Shown piece after piece: positions 1 through 11,788 of a DNA stretch of 64,000 bases. The position numbers were made by a program, and so were the translations under genes. A model generated the notes under the pieces. It saw only the letters and a program-made list of their open reading frames with translations. It was not told where the DNA came from and did no database searches. The DNA is taken from NCBI RefSeq assembly GCF_963678635.1, contig NC_087065.1, positions 4,797,209 through 4,861,208 on the forward strand. Direction: 5' to 3'. Position 1 is the stretch's first letter. Every line of letters starts with the position of its first letter. Source of the stretch: Symsagittifera roscoffensis (lineage: Eukaryota; Xenacoelomorpha; Acoela; Convolutidae).

Positions 1-32
1 GTGATTGGCCGAAATCAATAAGTGTCTTGTAG

Positions 33-207
33 AAAGCAGGACGAGGCGGCTAGGAAGGAGCGGGAGGTGATGTTGCGGGACAAGGATAGTGCAATGGGGA
101 GGATGAAGGAGTTGTTGCGGGAGGAAAAGGACTCTGCAGTGGCGGCTGCCAAGATTCAGGAACAAAACATGGCCAAAAGCGAACTGGCCACCATCATATC
201 CGCCCAG
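33..207 (+). CDS. Internal exon of an unidentified coiled-coil gene
   Basis: This is the first visible exon of a plus-strand host gene whose 5' part lies outside the window. A 3' splice site (gtgtcttgtag) precedes position 33 and the reading frame then stays open. The translated piece is rich in Lys, Arg, Glu and Gln with heptad-like spacing (for example REVMLRDKDSAMGRMKELL), so it is probably a coiled coil. The exon most likely ends at 207 (CCCAG|GTACTC, phase 0). A second possible end at 231 (CCCAG|GCATTT, a GC donor) is also phase 0 and would add eight residues. It joins in frame to the terminal exon at 11789. I do not recognise the protein; a cytoskeletal or golgin-like role would be a guess. 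Confidence 0.6.
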
Positions 208-3200
208 GTACTCAATCAGTTGCGTGCCCAGGCATTTTTTTTGGGGCGGGGGAGGGGGTTTTCGAAAAAAAACTATGAAGATAAAAATAAGAAGGTTTTT
301 AATTTAGCGGTTAACCATCCAAACATGGATGTGGTGAAATAGTATTAAAGAGGACCCTTGAAAAATCTGCGACCAGCACGCTACCGTACATATTATACAA
401 AAACAATGTTAAATTTACTTATGCTTTAAGGCATCGATCAAAAAACATAAAACTTAAATTACTGTCACGACTACAGTTAAGAAAGGAATTAAGTTCAGAA
501 GTTTGTTTTTTTTACGTTAGTTTTTTTTTTCTTTTTTGTGACCATTGGGTCTCATAATCTCTGGTCTATTTCAATCAACTGTGATTTTTTTGTTATTACA
601 CTTGCAAGAGCAAGTTCCTTGTAATGGGGTATTAGACTTTTTTCCCTTTTTTAAACAGTTTTCTTACACGTAAGACAGTAAGTAGCACAGAAAAAAACTC
701 TGAAGCTGTTTTTTTTGTCTCGAAATCCAGTCCCGGTCGGACCTTATTTGTTTTTCAGTATGTATAAAATTGAGAAAACAATTGCGGGAAAATTTGATTT
801 GTCGGTTTTTTGTTTGTCGGCTCATTTTTGCCTGCTAACCACTTGTTGTTAAGTTAGGAGCCGCTCGTTATATACTAAACACAAATTTGATACTGCTGGT
901 TGTGTTTTTCGACTGTTTATCGGAAATTATTTTCTTTTTTCCCCAAATACATTTTTTTTGGTTTTGTCATTTTCAGCAAGCTTTTTTTATTAGCAAGCTT
1001 GCAATTCTGCGCTTGCGTAGTAACGCAAAAGCTGCTAAGCTCCGCTTCGCCTCTCTCTTATTATTCCCATTCTCATGAACTTCTAGAAGACAAAAACACC
1101 ATAGTGAATAACAGAGTTTGTATGTTGAATGCACGCAATTTTTAGCGACAGTTTACTCTACTCTGTACGAAAGGAAGTTTCTCGAGTTTTAAGCGTCTAA
1201 CTCCGGTTTTAGCTTTTAAAAAAACAATTATGAAAACTGTATCCAAAATCTAGCGAGTGTTCCACTGTGAAAATATAAATAATATAGAAACCTGTGCAAA
1301 TTTTCCACTGACGCTTTCAGCCAAATTGCCAAAAAAATTAAATTAAAACAAGAATAGCTGGTCGCTCTACAAGTAGCACAAAAATTTTCGAACACAAAAA
1401 AAAATGTTGAGCAAATTGTGATATTTTTGTTTGTTCGGCTATGAGCGGATCTAAAAAAAACCCTAGAAAAAATGTAAATTTGATAGTATGAACAGAATAG
1501 GCATATTTGACAACAATTTTTATCGATAAAAAAATCTGACAACAAAAAAAAATACATCTAAAAATATGTTTTTTTCCTTCAAATTTTTCCTGACTTGTTT
1601 TCGCCGATCTTTTTGAGTAAAAAAGGCACTAAAAGAAACTCCGAAAGCAAAAAAAGTCCTGGTGTAAATATTGGTTCCTTACAGTAAGCCTATTATAACA
1701 TTTTTTGTTTTAAAAGTCTGTTTGCTCGCTTTTTTGCTCAAAACTACACCTAAAATAAAAAATTCCTACTTTTTTGACACTGAAATATTTATTTTTTGAC
1801 ACAACTGAAATGATTTCAGTTTTATAGCCCATTTGATTTGATCCAGTGACTCTTTGTGGTGCCTGATTTTGCGCCGAAAGCCACTAAAATTACTCACATA
1901 CAAAGTTTCTCCCAAATTGCAACGGTCCAAACAATAACTTAAGTTTGCTTTTCAAAGTTTTCTGGGTTGAACACTTTGAACAACAATGACTTAAGTTCCA
2001 GTAAGCAATCATTGACTTTATTAATGAGAGATAGGTCATTTTTTTGAATTAACAAAATTTAGGACTACAGTTCAAGTTTTTTTGGATTTTTAGGCGATGA
2101 ACTGTCGCTAATCTATTTTTAAAGCAACTTTTTTTTTTAAATTGGAAAAAATTTTAATCAGTTGAACAAATGAATTCAACAGTAAATTCTATGCAAAACA
2201 CTATTTTATGAACATTTTGTGCTCTGAATCTGAAAAAAATTCGTTAACTATCCAAAAAAAAAGCTCAGTTTGAGTTCAAAAGTGAGAGCATTATTTGAAA
2301 ATGACCGCAAGGAACTCCAAATTATTGCAAGTTATGCTCAGTGAAAGTGGATCTTTGCCTGATGTTTCAGAACATTCGACAAAATTCCAAAATTTTCATG
2401 CAAAATAAATTACCTTAATAACCGAATCACACCAGTTGTAAACGCATTAGACTTAGACAATAGATGACACTTTTTTTCGAAACTTCAATCTGGAAGACCA
2501 ACATGATTCGATAACATCAACAGCAAGGTACCTAAAATCACTATGATTTTTCGAACAAATGTTTTAGTTTTAGATTTGCTTACGTAAAAACATAAAACAT
2601 ACATGCTAAATGAAGCTTCGCGAAAAAAAAATTAATAGATTTTGGAAGTCGTTAGTAGTTACTTGACTGAACTGAAAATATAAGATAAATTACATTGCAT
2701 GTAGTGATCTGAACGTGATTTATTACAAAACAAACACAGTAAAATTAAGTGTGATCTATCTTCAGTTGATTTTAAGTTCTGATTAAAAAATTTTTTTTGA
2801 AGCCATCCTAAACGATAAGATGAAACGAGTAAGACAGCCACTTGTAGTTGCTTTTGTAGCCAAAGGCATAGTCTAAAAGTTAATGAATACTACTGACTCA
2901 TCAGAACTTAGAACAGTTGTTTTTGACACCTCAGCCTCTTTAGGACAAAATCAAAAGAAATACAAAGAGTAGAGTAGAGAAAACTTTTAAAACAAAAGTA
3001 AGCTCCTCAAAGTTATTGGTTTGGAAATAATTACAAAAGGTAATTTTTGTATAACATGAAAATTGAAAGTGCTGTAGACTTTTTTAATTAAATCAGCATG
3101 AAATTAATTAATTTGTTTGTTCCGAAAAAAAAAGAAAAATAAATGATGCTCTCAATTGGATAAATCAAGTCTTAAGTTGTATTTAGAAAAAAAAGCAGTT

Positions 3201-4164
3201 TAAATGCATCCGTTTTCTCCAATAAAATGATAAATTTATTTGTAACAGTTCGGCCAAAGCTGACTAAAAAGATTAAAAACAACCCTTATTTAAACATTAA
3301 AACATGTTTTAAAAATGTTGTAGGATATTCAAAAATAGAAGATCAAAGAACCCTTATTTTGAGATTTAAACATATTCAAAAAAATAAAGAGATAAATTTG
3401 ATTTTTCCAATTCTCTGCCGAAATAAAATGATTGCTTTTAGCTCCTATATTTTTTTTTAGCTTTTTTATACCAAAACAGTTCCCAGCTTCCCTGAAATTA
3501 GCAAAATATACCATTTTTCAGACTTAGTTCTCGTGGAGAACCCTCAAGTTATCGACCAATTTCACAATTATAGACAGCGGCAAATTTTGAAAAAAAAATG
3601 CATAAACCTATTCTGGCTTTTTTCAAAGCCGAGAATAGTGTACTCAGGTCAATTTGGTTTTGAAAATCAGCACAGTATACAAAACAAGCTCTTTAAAAGT
3701 TAACTTTAAAACCTAAAATCATGAGTCTCGAATACCTAAAAAGCGCATTAACCCTGAAAATTGGCGAATAATTGATTGAGCTCAGCTAAAGTTTGTTTAT
3801 GTCAACTGATTTATATGTATTTTTTGGAAGCATAATGAAAAAATCAAACAAATGAATTTCGAAGTCAGTATCTACGTTTTTTCTTTTAGGATTTTTTTCA
3901 AATGAAAAACAGCTCATTGTGATATCCTATGCGGTATCGTGTAAAAACTAGTTGTAATTCAATAATGTATTCTGATATATTGAATTTTGTTTTCTCTTTT
4001 CTGTCTTTTGATTAGTTACTGAGAGATAAATCAGAATTGAAAACTCTGAACTCTCAACTGAGTTTCAATGTCTCAACACACTGTCACCTTGTGTACATCA
4101 TAAAGTTAATAACTATATCACCGCAGGTTGGTAGTACATAAATCAATTACTGCTATTGCAGAAG

Positions 4165-4184
4165 CAGAATGACACACCCCCATC
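4165..4184 (-). other. Candidate polypurine tract and LTR edge of element 1
   Basis: Read on the minus strand downstream of the last element-1 frame, a short G-rich tract (GATGGGGGTG, 4175-4184) is followed by TGTCATTC. The second element in this window has the same arrangement: a G-rich tract followed by an LTR that starts TGTC. No matching second LTR can be seen, because the 5' end of element 1 falls in or beyond the assembly gap. This is therefore only a candidate. Confidence 0.25.
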
Positions 4185-4296
4185 GGCAAGAAATAAATTA
4201 TTCAATATATATGGAATAATTTATGTTAAAAAGAGTTTAATACACTCAATTCACAAAGATTTTGGTTTTTGTAAGATTAGTTCATGATCTTCTATT

Positions 4297-5748
4297 TTAA
4301 TTTTCTTCCAGCTCTTTTTTGCAGCTCGGATTCCAGTCCAATCCTTTATCCAGCGTTGCATAGCCGAATTTTCGCCTGAATAAGTGTCGCTCTAACATTC
4401 TCAATTTCGTCTCTACGGGCCTATCACTTCGTTCCTTGAAGTCCCTTAGCCTTCTACGGTATTCTTGAAGTGCGGTCTTGAGTAGCGCCACCCCTGTCAA
4501 ATCCTCTGAGATCTCTTTAGTGGAGTGTTTTATCGGATCACCAAAACGTTTTGGCTCTTTATTTTTTGTCTGTCTGGAGCTCCGTCTGACTCCCGACTCC
4601 TCCGCACTTGACTCGTCGGAGACTCCTTGAGGAGGCTCAAATGCTGTATCTCTTTCCGATACTGGTTGAGAATTTCCTCTGATATCGCCCGCGACTCTTT
4701 GGACCCCCCGTTTTAACAATTGGTCCGCGAAATTTTCCCATTCAGCGGGTGCCAAGTTCCGATTTTGAAATGTATCCAATATGTCCTCCGGAGATGTTTG
4801 AGAATCAATAAATTTCAATTTGGTCTTCTGTTTGCTTTTTGGAGTAGAGCTCGAATGAGTGTCATGAACCAACGTCCCCAAATTTGATGTCGATTGTTCC
4901 TGATCCTGATCAGTTGCTATCGCAGTTTGGCCTGTAAGGTTGTTTTGTTTACTTTGAGTTCTCTTTTCCTTTGCTTTCTTATCCGTTTTCTTCCTGGCAC
5001 TCTCGTCCGGCGATTTTTGACCTGCCGGCAAACTTGGACCAGCCATGTTTGGTTTCGCTCTCTTAATAGCTAAGTTGAGGCCCCCTCCTGCGTTCGTATC
5101 CTTTGAAGTTGTGACTGTTTGACTCTGTTGGAATCGGTCTACCGGGTTCACCGAATCAGCAATCTCCATATCTCGTTGTAACTCCTCGTCTGAACCGATG
5201 TCCTCGAGTACTTCAGGGGAACTGATCCTTTGAAATTTCTTCGTGGGTTCCGCCGATGGGCTTTTGCTTTCGCTCCGCTTTTTCTCGTGTGTCAGAGTCG
5301 TCCTCGTTTGATCAATATCCGATTTTCGGTAGATAGAGCCGGTTGTCGCCTTAAAAGTTGAATCTGTTTTGGTTGCTTTTTTACCCTTCAATTGCTTCGT
5401 CAGGGCCTGTCCACTTTTCCGTAACGGGTCCTTTCTTAAGATTGTCTTCGGCGGAGATTTACTTTGTTCTGGTTCTTTGTCTTCGATGAACCCTTTTTCC
5501 CAGGAGTATATCATCTCCTTCCGTAGATCAGGATTTAATAATCCGGTCTCGTCAACAATCCGCCTCAGATCATTTTTCGCGGCATCTCTTCTCTCGTGAT
5601 TCCAGCGGGCATTCGCCTACAGCAGTTCCTTTAGGGCTTTAGCTCTTTGTCGATCCCTGTCCGAATTTACTTGCTGCTTATGCAGCGGACTTGTGTCCCT
5701 GCTGAGTTGTCCTTTACGTACTATTTTGAGATTCTCTCTTGATTGGTC
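4297..5748 (-). pseudogene. Element 1: pol C-terminal extension after integrase
   Basis: About 480 codons continue in one frame beyond the integrase core, interrupted by a TAG at 5617-5619; the frame is open from there to the stop at 4297. The predicted tail is hydrophilic, with many Lys, Ser, Glu and Gln and several short basic clusters, and I see no enzymatic motif. Element 2 carries a tail of similar composition in the same place. This suggests an inherited extension of pol (or a third open frame) rather than a host exon. A chromatin-targeting or nucleic-acid-binding role would fit the composition but is only inference. Confidence 0.6.
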
Positions 5749-5751
5749 GAT

Positions 5752-6670
5752 TCAGCGTTTCAATTGTGATGCTTCCAATGCTGATCGTTCCAAATGTTGT
5801 TTGTCTAAATAGTCAGAATTGTTTAGAAACCTATCCCTTACAATGTTAAATTCGGTTTTTGGTAGTCTGCCAAAGTGTGCTTGAAATGGAGATACTTGTA
5901 TAGTTTTCTGCTTGTTCCACTGTAAATCTCGCATTATGGTACTAAGACATAATTTGATCGATTTATTGTTTTCTTCGAGCAACATTAGCCCCAATCTTCT
6001 CTTTATGGTTTGTATTGTTCGTTCTACCAAACCACAGCCTCGATGATGCCCCACCGGACAAAATTTCTGCTCGATGTTAAGATCCGAACAAAACTTTTTA
6101 GAGTTTTCCCCTTAAATCCTGAAAATTGATCGGAGCGTATCGATTCCGGAATGCCATGTTTGTCTATATACGATCTCAAGAACTTCACCGTGCACTTCCC
6201 ACTTGTAGATTTCGTAACTTTCACCGACGGAAATTTTGAGAATCTGTCTATAGCTACTAGGAGATTTTTTTCCTTTCTGATTTTCTATAGGCCCCGCGTA
6301 ATTGTACTTCCTGACCAGGCTGCGTAAGGATTGGCAGTGGCTTCGACGAATTTTTTGGAATACGATATTTTATATTCTTACCATATCTGGTGCAACTACG
6401 ACACTCTTCCGCTAGATTCACTTTGTCCTTGTTCATATGCGGCCACCACAGTTATTGTGACACTCCTAACATAGCCTCTTGGCCTGGATGTCCTCGGTGG
6501 ATCCTCTTCAGAACGGCTTGTCTCAACTGAACTGGAACCGCTAGGCGATTGTTCACCAATATGCAATCGTCTTGCACCGCCATCTTTGACCACAATGGGT
6601 TCGTATATGGTCCCATTAATTCGATGCCCTGCTTATCTCCCCTCTCTATTACTTGTCTAAGGCGATCCAT
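5752..6670 (-). pseudogene. Element 1: integrase (broken)
   Basis: This is the integrase segment of pol, which would insert the cDNA into the host genome. The HHCC zinc region is visible as HRGHPG upstream and CRSC downstream of a TAA at 6452. The core is recognisable by SDQFSGF around 6135 and by GLVERTIQTIKRRL near 6020, which supplies the catalytic Glu. A frameshift of one base in an A-run near 6100 separates the DQFSGF block from the Glu block, and a TGA closes the frame at 5752. The segment after ERTIQT (SPFQAHFGRLPKTEF) matches the usual post-core region of Ty3/gypsy integrases. Confidence 0.8.
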
Positions 6671-6696
6671 CCAGGTTTATTTGGTTGTTAATTCAG

Positions 6697-8175
6697 CTAG
6701 CAAACTTTTATCAAAAGTTTTGATAAATTGTCGAGGGCCTCCTCTTGTTGCTGCTTCTGCAGTTTTGATTTACTGGACGACTTCGGTGGTTCAATGGCAC
6801 ATATCTCTTGTTCACTTTCAATGTCTTCTGTAGTCGTCAGATCCACCTCAATTACTTGCACCTCACTCAACTTTCTTTCCTCCGGTGTAGTTGGTTTGAT
6901 GCTGATTGGACCTTGACAGTTTTTTGGGCTGTCACTGGTTTCCTCTGTGTTTGCTACTAACTCTCTGTTAATGCTCACCGGTTTGTTACTCTTTCCCCCG
7001 ATTAGCTGCCAGAACGAAAGTAGTCTCTGGTCTGCTTCTCTTTGTTGTTCTGGTTCGAGTTGCCATTTAACTCGTGATGAGTGTCGTGTTTCACTGTCCG
7101 ACCTATCTCTATTTTTCCGGCCTCCACGAATTATCTTTCGCGTGCGCTGTAATGTTTCTGTGACTTCCTCCTCTTCAAAAAATTCGTTTGCATTTGACAT
7201 TGAACGATTCCATTTTGGATCCAGAATGCTCTCCTCTCGATCATCATTGCGCCAGTCCTGTGGTGTATCCGACCACCAATCGTAAGATCTATTGAATTTT
7301 TCTGACATCTCGTTCCTTGAGTCTAATTTTCCTATCTTCTTCTGATTTTGGGATTCTGTTTTTTTGGTGAATTTCGATTTCTTTGGGCACAACCGTTTGC
7401 TGAGTTGAGTTGACGAAAAAGTGATCTGTTTATCTTGAACTGTTGTGGTTAGCTGTTTTGGCAGTCGTGAAAACTGTTTTCTCTCGTTCCGGTCGAGCCT
7501 TGTTCGTTTTTGACCGTTTTGGTTGTCATGACAATCATTAATTGATGACTGTTTTTCTGCATTCCTTCTAGAACATTCTAGAACGTTTTCGTTCCAGTTG
7601 AGCGACCCAACGCCTTTCAGCCTACTGCTCATGCAGTCTAATGCTTCATGAAACGAGTTTATTGTCGCTACTACAAACTTTTTGTCTAATTCTGATTCTG
7701 GCCAAGGATAATTGAAAGGATCACGCGATAAGTATTCAACTATACCCATGTCCCTCCCCGGAATGTGAACTTTTTTAAACTGATATGGCAACAATCGATC
7801 GACCCACAGGATCAAACGAGATTGATAGGTCTTATTAGACTTATTACCGTCTAACGCTGATGTGAGCGCTTTGTGATCTGTTGCAATGGTAAATGGTTTT
7901 CCCAAAAGGTAATGTTTGTATCTGTCTACTGCCCAAACAACTGCCAGTAGCTCCAATTCAATTGTTGATTATTTTTTTTCTTGCAAATTTAAGTACCGAT
8001 CCAATGTAGCGCCCAAGCCATCATGGCTTGCATCACACTTAACTCTTGTTTCTCGGTTAGCGTCATAGTAATGAACTTTTGTAATATTTGCTACTGCGTC
8101 TTTTATAGCGTCAAATACCGCAGTGTGCTCATTCCCCCACTCGAACTTTTTGACTGGTAATTTCATGTTCTTCAA
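6697..8175 (-). pseudogene. Element 1: RNase H and long linker
   Basis: The RNase H domain would degrade the RNA strand of the RNA/DNA hybrid. The N-terminal part contains VKCDASHDGLGA near 8035, and the later part has ELELLAVVWAVDRYKHYLLG followed by TDHKALTSAL near 7880. A TAA at 7969-7971 sits where element 2 has the Tyr of KYSTSELELL; several residues upstream of it (the usual AFASR-LN block) also appear to be missing. After RNase H comes a frame that is open to 6697, about 300 residues rich in Glu, Arg, Ser and Lys. That is an unusually long spacer before the integrase zinc domain. Confidence 0.8.
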
Positions 8176-9214
8176 CTTTTTCTTTTGGTTCTCTTCTGTG
8201 AACGTTAGGTAGAACGTTAGGTGGACTTGCTGCGTTAGGTATAAATTTCGCTAAGTGATTAATACTGCCCAGAAATGACCTTAACTGTTTAAGCAATTTC
8301 GGTGGAGTTAGATTTAAAATCGCTTCGGTTTTAGTGAATTTTGGACTAACCCCTGATTCTGAGAGGTGATGACCCAACCAATTCACTTGTTGCTTGAAAA
8401 ATTCACACTTTGATATTTTCAATGCCAGATTTTCATCATCCAGTTTTTTAAGTACCGATTCCACCAGTGTTCTATGTTCCATTTCATTTCCCTTTGACAC
8501 AATGAGAATGTCATCCAGAAAACAGAATGTGTTTTTAGCGTGATTGATGGTTCTGTCCATGGCTTTTTGTAATTCAGCTGACATGTCCGCTAATCCATAG
8601 AACCCTGTAAGAAATATATATGTCCCGGTAGCTTTTCCGCCAACAATATTAAAGTTACACTGTTTAGCTGTATCTGCAGCCAATTTTAATTGACTATACG
8701 CATATTTCAAGTCTAACACCGTAAAGTAGAGGGTACCACTTTTGTTTTCAGTAACAATTTGGCTCACTCCATCGATGAGCTCATCGACGTTAGGCATTTG
8801 ATACTTATTCTTGAACAGTTGTCTATTTATTGGTTTCGCGTCCATCGCCAATTTTATCGAATCGTCCTTTTTACTGTTATCACAATCGGAGCAATAAAGC
8901 AATCGCTCGTACATTTATCAAGCTTTGTGATATGACCTTCTGTCAACAGTTTTTCGATTTTTTTTTCAATTTTGTCCTGTATGTGAACTGGAATTCTTCT
9001 CCCTTTTTCTTGAAAGGGGGTATTTAAATTTCGAACTTACAATGTGATTTTTTGAAATCCCTTGTCTTTCAAATAAATTTTTGAATTTATTGAAAAATTT
9101 TTCTTTCCAACCTTCTGACTGCTCGCACATGAGCACGTCAAACCTGGTAAGTTCCTTCGGCGCTGGTTTTTGTGTAGTAACTATCCCCACTTGTCCTTTC
9201 AGATCTAATCCCAT
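8129..9214 (-). pseudogene. Element 1: reverse transcriptase (broken)
   Basis: Reverse transcriptase segment of pol. Visible family motifs are SIKLAMDAKPINRQ, QMPNVDEL, LDLKYAYSQL, LTGFYGLADM and the catalytic FLDDILIV around 8520, so the active-site Asp pair is intact. The thumb and connection sequences (WLGHHLSESGV, SFLGSINHLAKFIPN) follow. The frame is broken between about 8970 and 8914 and again near 8190, before RNase H. The entry stretch at 9214 (MGLDLKGQVGI) is the end of protease. Confidence 0.85.
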
Positions 9215-9304
9215 GATGCATCTGGTTTTACGTTCTGTGACAAGAAATGTATACAGAACGTAAACAATTTGGCTGAGATCGAAATGAATAAATCAAGGAA
9301 TATC

Positions 9305-9477
9305 TCACCTTCCAGTGTTCCCGATTCAGATCGAGCTGCTTGCGCAGTTAGCGCTGCATGAAATGCCTCCAGAGATTCCTCGGATTCTTGCATTCGTGTA
9401 AACAGTTTATATCTTTCATATGTTACACATTTTACCTTTTGAAACGAAACTTCTGCAAGTTCTGTGATTTCCTTGAA
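9305..9477 (-). repeat. Gag fragment duplicated between protease and RT of element 1
   Basis: This stretch repeats, in the same orientation and nearly base for base, the gag sequence at 10372-10545. The shared peptide contains MQESEESLEAFHAAL. It replaces the end of the protease region and breaks the pol frame. The duplicate lacks the one-base loss that shifts the frame in the parental gag copy (GGAACACTGG here, GGACGCTGG there), so the insertion appears to predate that lesion or came from another copy. Confidence 0.85.
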
Positions 9478-10060
9478 CGTTCGTCTTCAAAGCTCCCAAT
9501 ACACTGATCGGTTGTCTGTTATAATCAACGAATTTTGTATGCAAATTCAGTTTTTCCGACGGAATGAATCTTACTTTGCTTGATTTGTTCATTATTTCCT
9601 TTGCCGTCGCCCAATTTAGGAAAGAAACTGGACTTCCCGTGTCCACTGTCAATTGTATTATTTGATTATCAATTCCTACCATGGCTTTTAGTGATTTTAC
9701 TCGTTTCAACGTTGGGTCTCGAATTGAATCGATTTTCTGGACTTGTATCGGCTCTCCATTTGATTTGTTCCTCATTTCACTGATTCGATCTTTGACATAT
9801 TTGGAGACTCTTTCATTCTCCGATTGATATGTTTGTATCAACATGACTTCGAAATCGCTACATGACCCAAAGCTTTTGCTTATCTTATCGCATTCCTCTA
9901 CAGATCCATCCGATTCTTCCGCAACCTCACCTACTTGCTGAGATCTACACATTTTGGCAAAGTGATTGGGTTTACCACAATTCTTACAAGTTTTTCCCAT
10001 CGCTGAACAATTTTTCAAGTGTCCCTGATCAAATGTCCTTCCACATCTGTTACATGGTTG
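9478..10060 (-). pseudogene. Element 1: gag zinc knuckles and aspartic protease
   Basis: The frame opens right after a TAA at 10061 with two zinc-knuckle arrays (CNRCGRTFDQGHLKNC and CKNCGKPNHFAKMC), which bind the genomic RNA. A linker of about 100 residues follows, then the retropepsin active site VDTGSPVSFLNW near 9650. Protease would cut the gag-pol precursor. The frame runs to 9416 but is diverted from its normal end at about 9477 by the inserted gag fragment. Confidence 0.8.
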
Positions 10061-10822
10061 TTATTTCATGTTGGGGTTCTTGTTATTGTTTTGTCGTTTA
10101 TTTGTTTCCCTTCTGTTTTGATTCTTTGTTGTTCCTGACGAAGTTCTAACTGCCATTACAGGTTCTTGTTTTATCCTCACTCCCGAAGTGTTGTTGTTAC
10201 TTGTTCCTCCTGTAGCCGCAGCATTTGTCTTTTGAAATGCCATTGTGGTTAATTTACTGTGTTTGAATTTTATCGCCCTTTTCAGAACCTCTTCAGGAAT
10301 TAGAGTTTCGAATGTCAACGCGTCCTGCAATGTCATGTTTTTCATTTTCGAAATGAACAAATTACGGACTATCTCGACTTCCAGCGTCCCGATTCAGATC
10401 GAGCTGCTTGCGCGGTTAGCGCTGCATGAAATGCCTCCAGAGATTCCTCGGATTCTTGCATTCGTGTAAACAGTTTATATCTTTCATATGTTACATATTT
10501 TACCTTTTGAAACAAAACTTCTGCAAGTTCTGTGATTTCCTTGAACAACATTTTCGATATTTCAACATGCGGGTTCTTTTGTAGAAATCGTTTCTTTCCC
10601 TCTGTACCAAGTGACAAAAATAATCTGGACACCAGTTTCTTTTGCACTTCGTTGTAGAAAATGTTGTGTCCGACTCGTGGACCTCTTGTCCTTCTCTCTT
10701 CATTCTCCAGCAATACTCTATCCCTTGCTAACTTGTCTCTAAAATTCCTAGCAGTCGTCGCATCTTCAGTCTCTCCATCTCGTGGTGTTTCTGGTCGAGG
10801 AGGTGGTTCTTCTAGTATGTCT
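10061..10822 (-). pseudogene. Element 1: gag (5' end in gap)
   Basis: Structural protein of the element. The visible part contains KLVSRLFLSLGTEGKKRF and YVTYERYKLFTRMQESEESL, which align with the gag of element 2 (LKSQLYLALGREGQKCF, LTYERFKFFGRRQKENESL). A one-base loss near 10385 shifts the frame; the continuation (KMKNMTLQDALTFETL onward) runs to a TAA at 10061, just before the zinc knuckles. The N-terminus lies in the 200-base gap. Confidence 0.8.
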
Positions 10823-11022
10823 NNNNNNNNNNNNNNNNNNNNNNNNNNNNNNNNNNNNNNNNNNNNNNNNNNNNNNNNNNNNNNNNNNNNNNNNNNNNNN
10901 NNNNNNNNNNNNNNNNNNNNNNNNNNNNNNNNNNNNNNNNNNNNNNNNNNNNNNNNNNNNNNNNNNNNNNNNNNNNNNNNNNNNNNNNNNNNNNNNNNNN
11001 NNNNNNNNNNNNNNNNNNNNNN
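10823..11022. other. Assembly gap (200 N)
   Basis: Exactly 200 unknown bases, a typical placeholder length. It hides the start of gag and any 5' LTR of element 1. The sequence just right of the gap (11023 onward) does not resemble the element. Confidence 0.99.
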
Positions 11023-11613
11023 CTTCAAAATGAACGGAGGCAAGCAATTGGCTCTTATTAATAGATAAAGAGGCGTAAAAAGTAAAATTTGGTGTTTGCT
11101 TGTGAGGGGGGGGGGGGATAAATTAACTAAATTTTTTGTAGAAATTTTAAGTAAATTAATTTTGTAGAAAAACTAAACTTTTTGTAGAAATTTTAAGTTT
11201 AAATAAATTTTGTAGAAAAAATTGAAAACCCAAACTTTATTTTTAACTAAAAAGTTGAAAACTCAAATTTTAATTTTTTATAGTGTTTGATCAATTGCGT
11301 TTTTTCACTTATACCCCTCCCCTTGAATAATAAAAGCAAAATTTTTTCTACAAAATGGATCAATTTTACTTAGAATGCTTAACTGATACCCCGAGCGTTG
11401 AATCAACTGGGAAATGCGCTCAAAACACGAACAAAACGACAATTAAAAACGCATTAATTTCATTTTTCATCGTTTGTTTGTGTGTATGGGGGGAGGTACA
11501 GCCAAAAAAAACCCGATCGTTTTGCAAGATTTCTTAAACCGAAAAGCTTGCTATGATCGACGATAAAAGGCAGTGTTTGTTATCTTGTCTATTCTTTGTG
11601 CAAGTTTGATCTC

Positions 11614-11764
11614 TGGGGGAGGACAACGTCGTAGTATTTTTTCCCTGGGGAAGGACAATGTCGCAGTATTTTTTCGCAGGGGGAGGACAATGTTGCAATA
11701 TTTTTTCCCAGGGGGAGGACAATGTCGAAGTATTTTTCCCAGGGGGAGGAGGACAATGTCTCAG
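11614..11764 (+). repeat. Minisatellite of about 32 bp, five units
   Basis: Five imperfect units based on GGGGAGGACAATGTCGCAGT followed by a T-run and CCCAG, ending about 24 bases before the acceptor of the terminal coiled-coil exon. The G-rich purine strand alternates with T-runs, so the array lies where a polypyrimidine tract and branch point would be expected. Confidence 0.85.
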
Positions 11765-11788
11765 TTTAGAGTCATATTCTTGTTTCAG

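Larger units (their letters stand above)
4297..10822 (-). mobile_element. Decayed Ty3/gypsy retrotransposon, element 1
   Basis: On the minus strand, gag, zinc knuckle, aspartic protease, reverse transcriptase, RNase H, integrase and a long C-terminal tail follow in the Ty3/gypsy order. Every segment is recognisable by motif: two zinc knuckles, VDTGSPVSF, FLDD, the TDHKAL block of RNase H, and the integrase DQFSGF and ERTIQT blocks. The frame is broken many times by indels and by stops at 10061, 7969, 6452, 5752 and 5617, so the copy is dead. The 5' end is lost in the gap at 10823. It is related to element 2 at 13.5-24.4 kb but clearly diverged from it. It lies antisense in the intron of the coiled-coil gene. 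Confidence 0.9.
208..11788 (+). other. Long intron of the coiled-coil gene
   Basis: This interval separates the two compatible coiled-coil exons. From 208 to about 4160 it is very AT-rich, with many homopolymer A and T runs, and I see no gene, RNA or clear repeat there; the short open frames are what AT-rich noise would give. From about 4170 to 10822 it carries an antisense Ty3/gypsy element. A 200-base gap follows, then about 590 bases of AT-rich sequence and a minisatellite just before the acceptor. The intron assignment is inferred from splice-site phase and the similar composition of the two exons. Confidence 0.5.

Noticed and set aside
208-4160. Short frames in the AT-rich left part of the intron (for example 1228-1557 minus, 3227-3460 plus)
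   Set aside because: Phe/Lys/Asn-rich translations of A and T runs, no domain, no start or splice context.
4297-5514. A 405-codon minus-strand frame as a host gene
   Set aside because: It is collinear with the preceding integrase of element 1 and has a counterpart of similar character in the same place in element 2, so it belongs to the transposon.
10661-11068. Frames running through the 200-base gap, and the same at 53747-54252
   Set aside because: They are open only because N has no stop; no evidence of coding on both sides in one frame.
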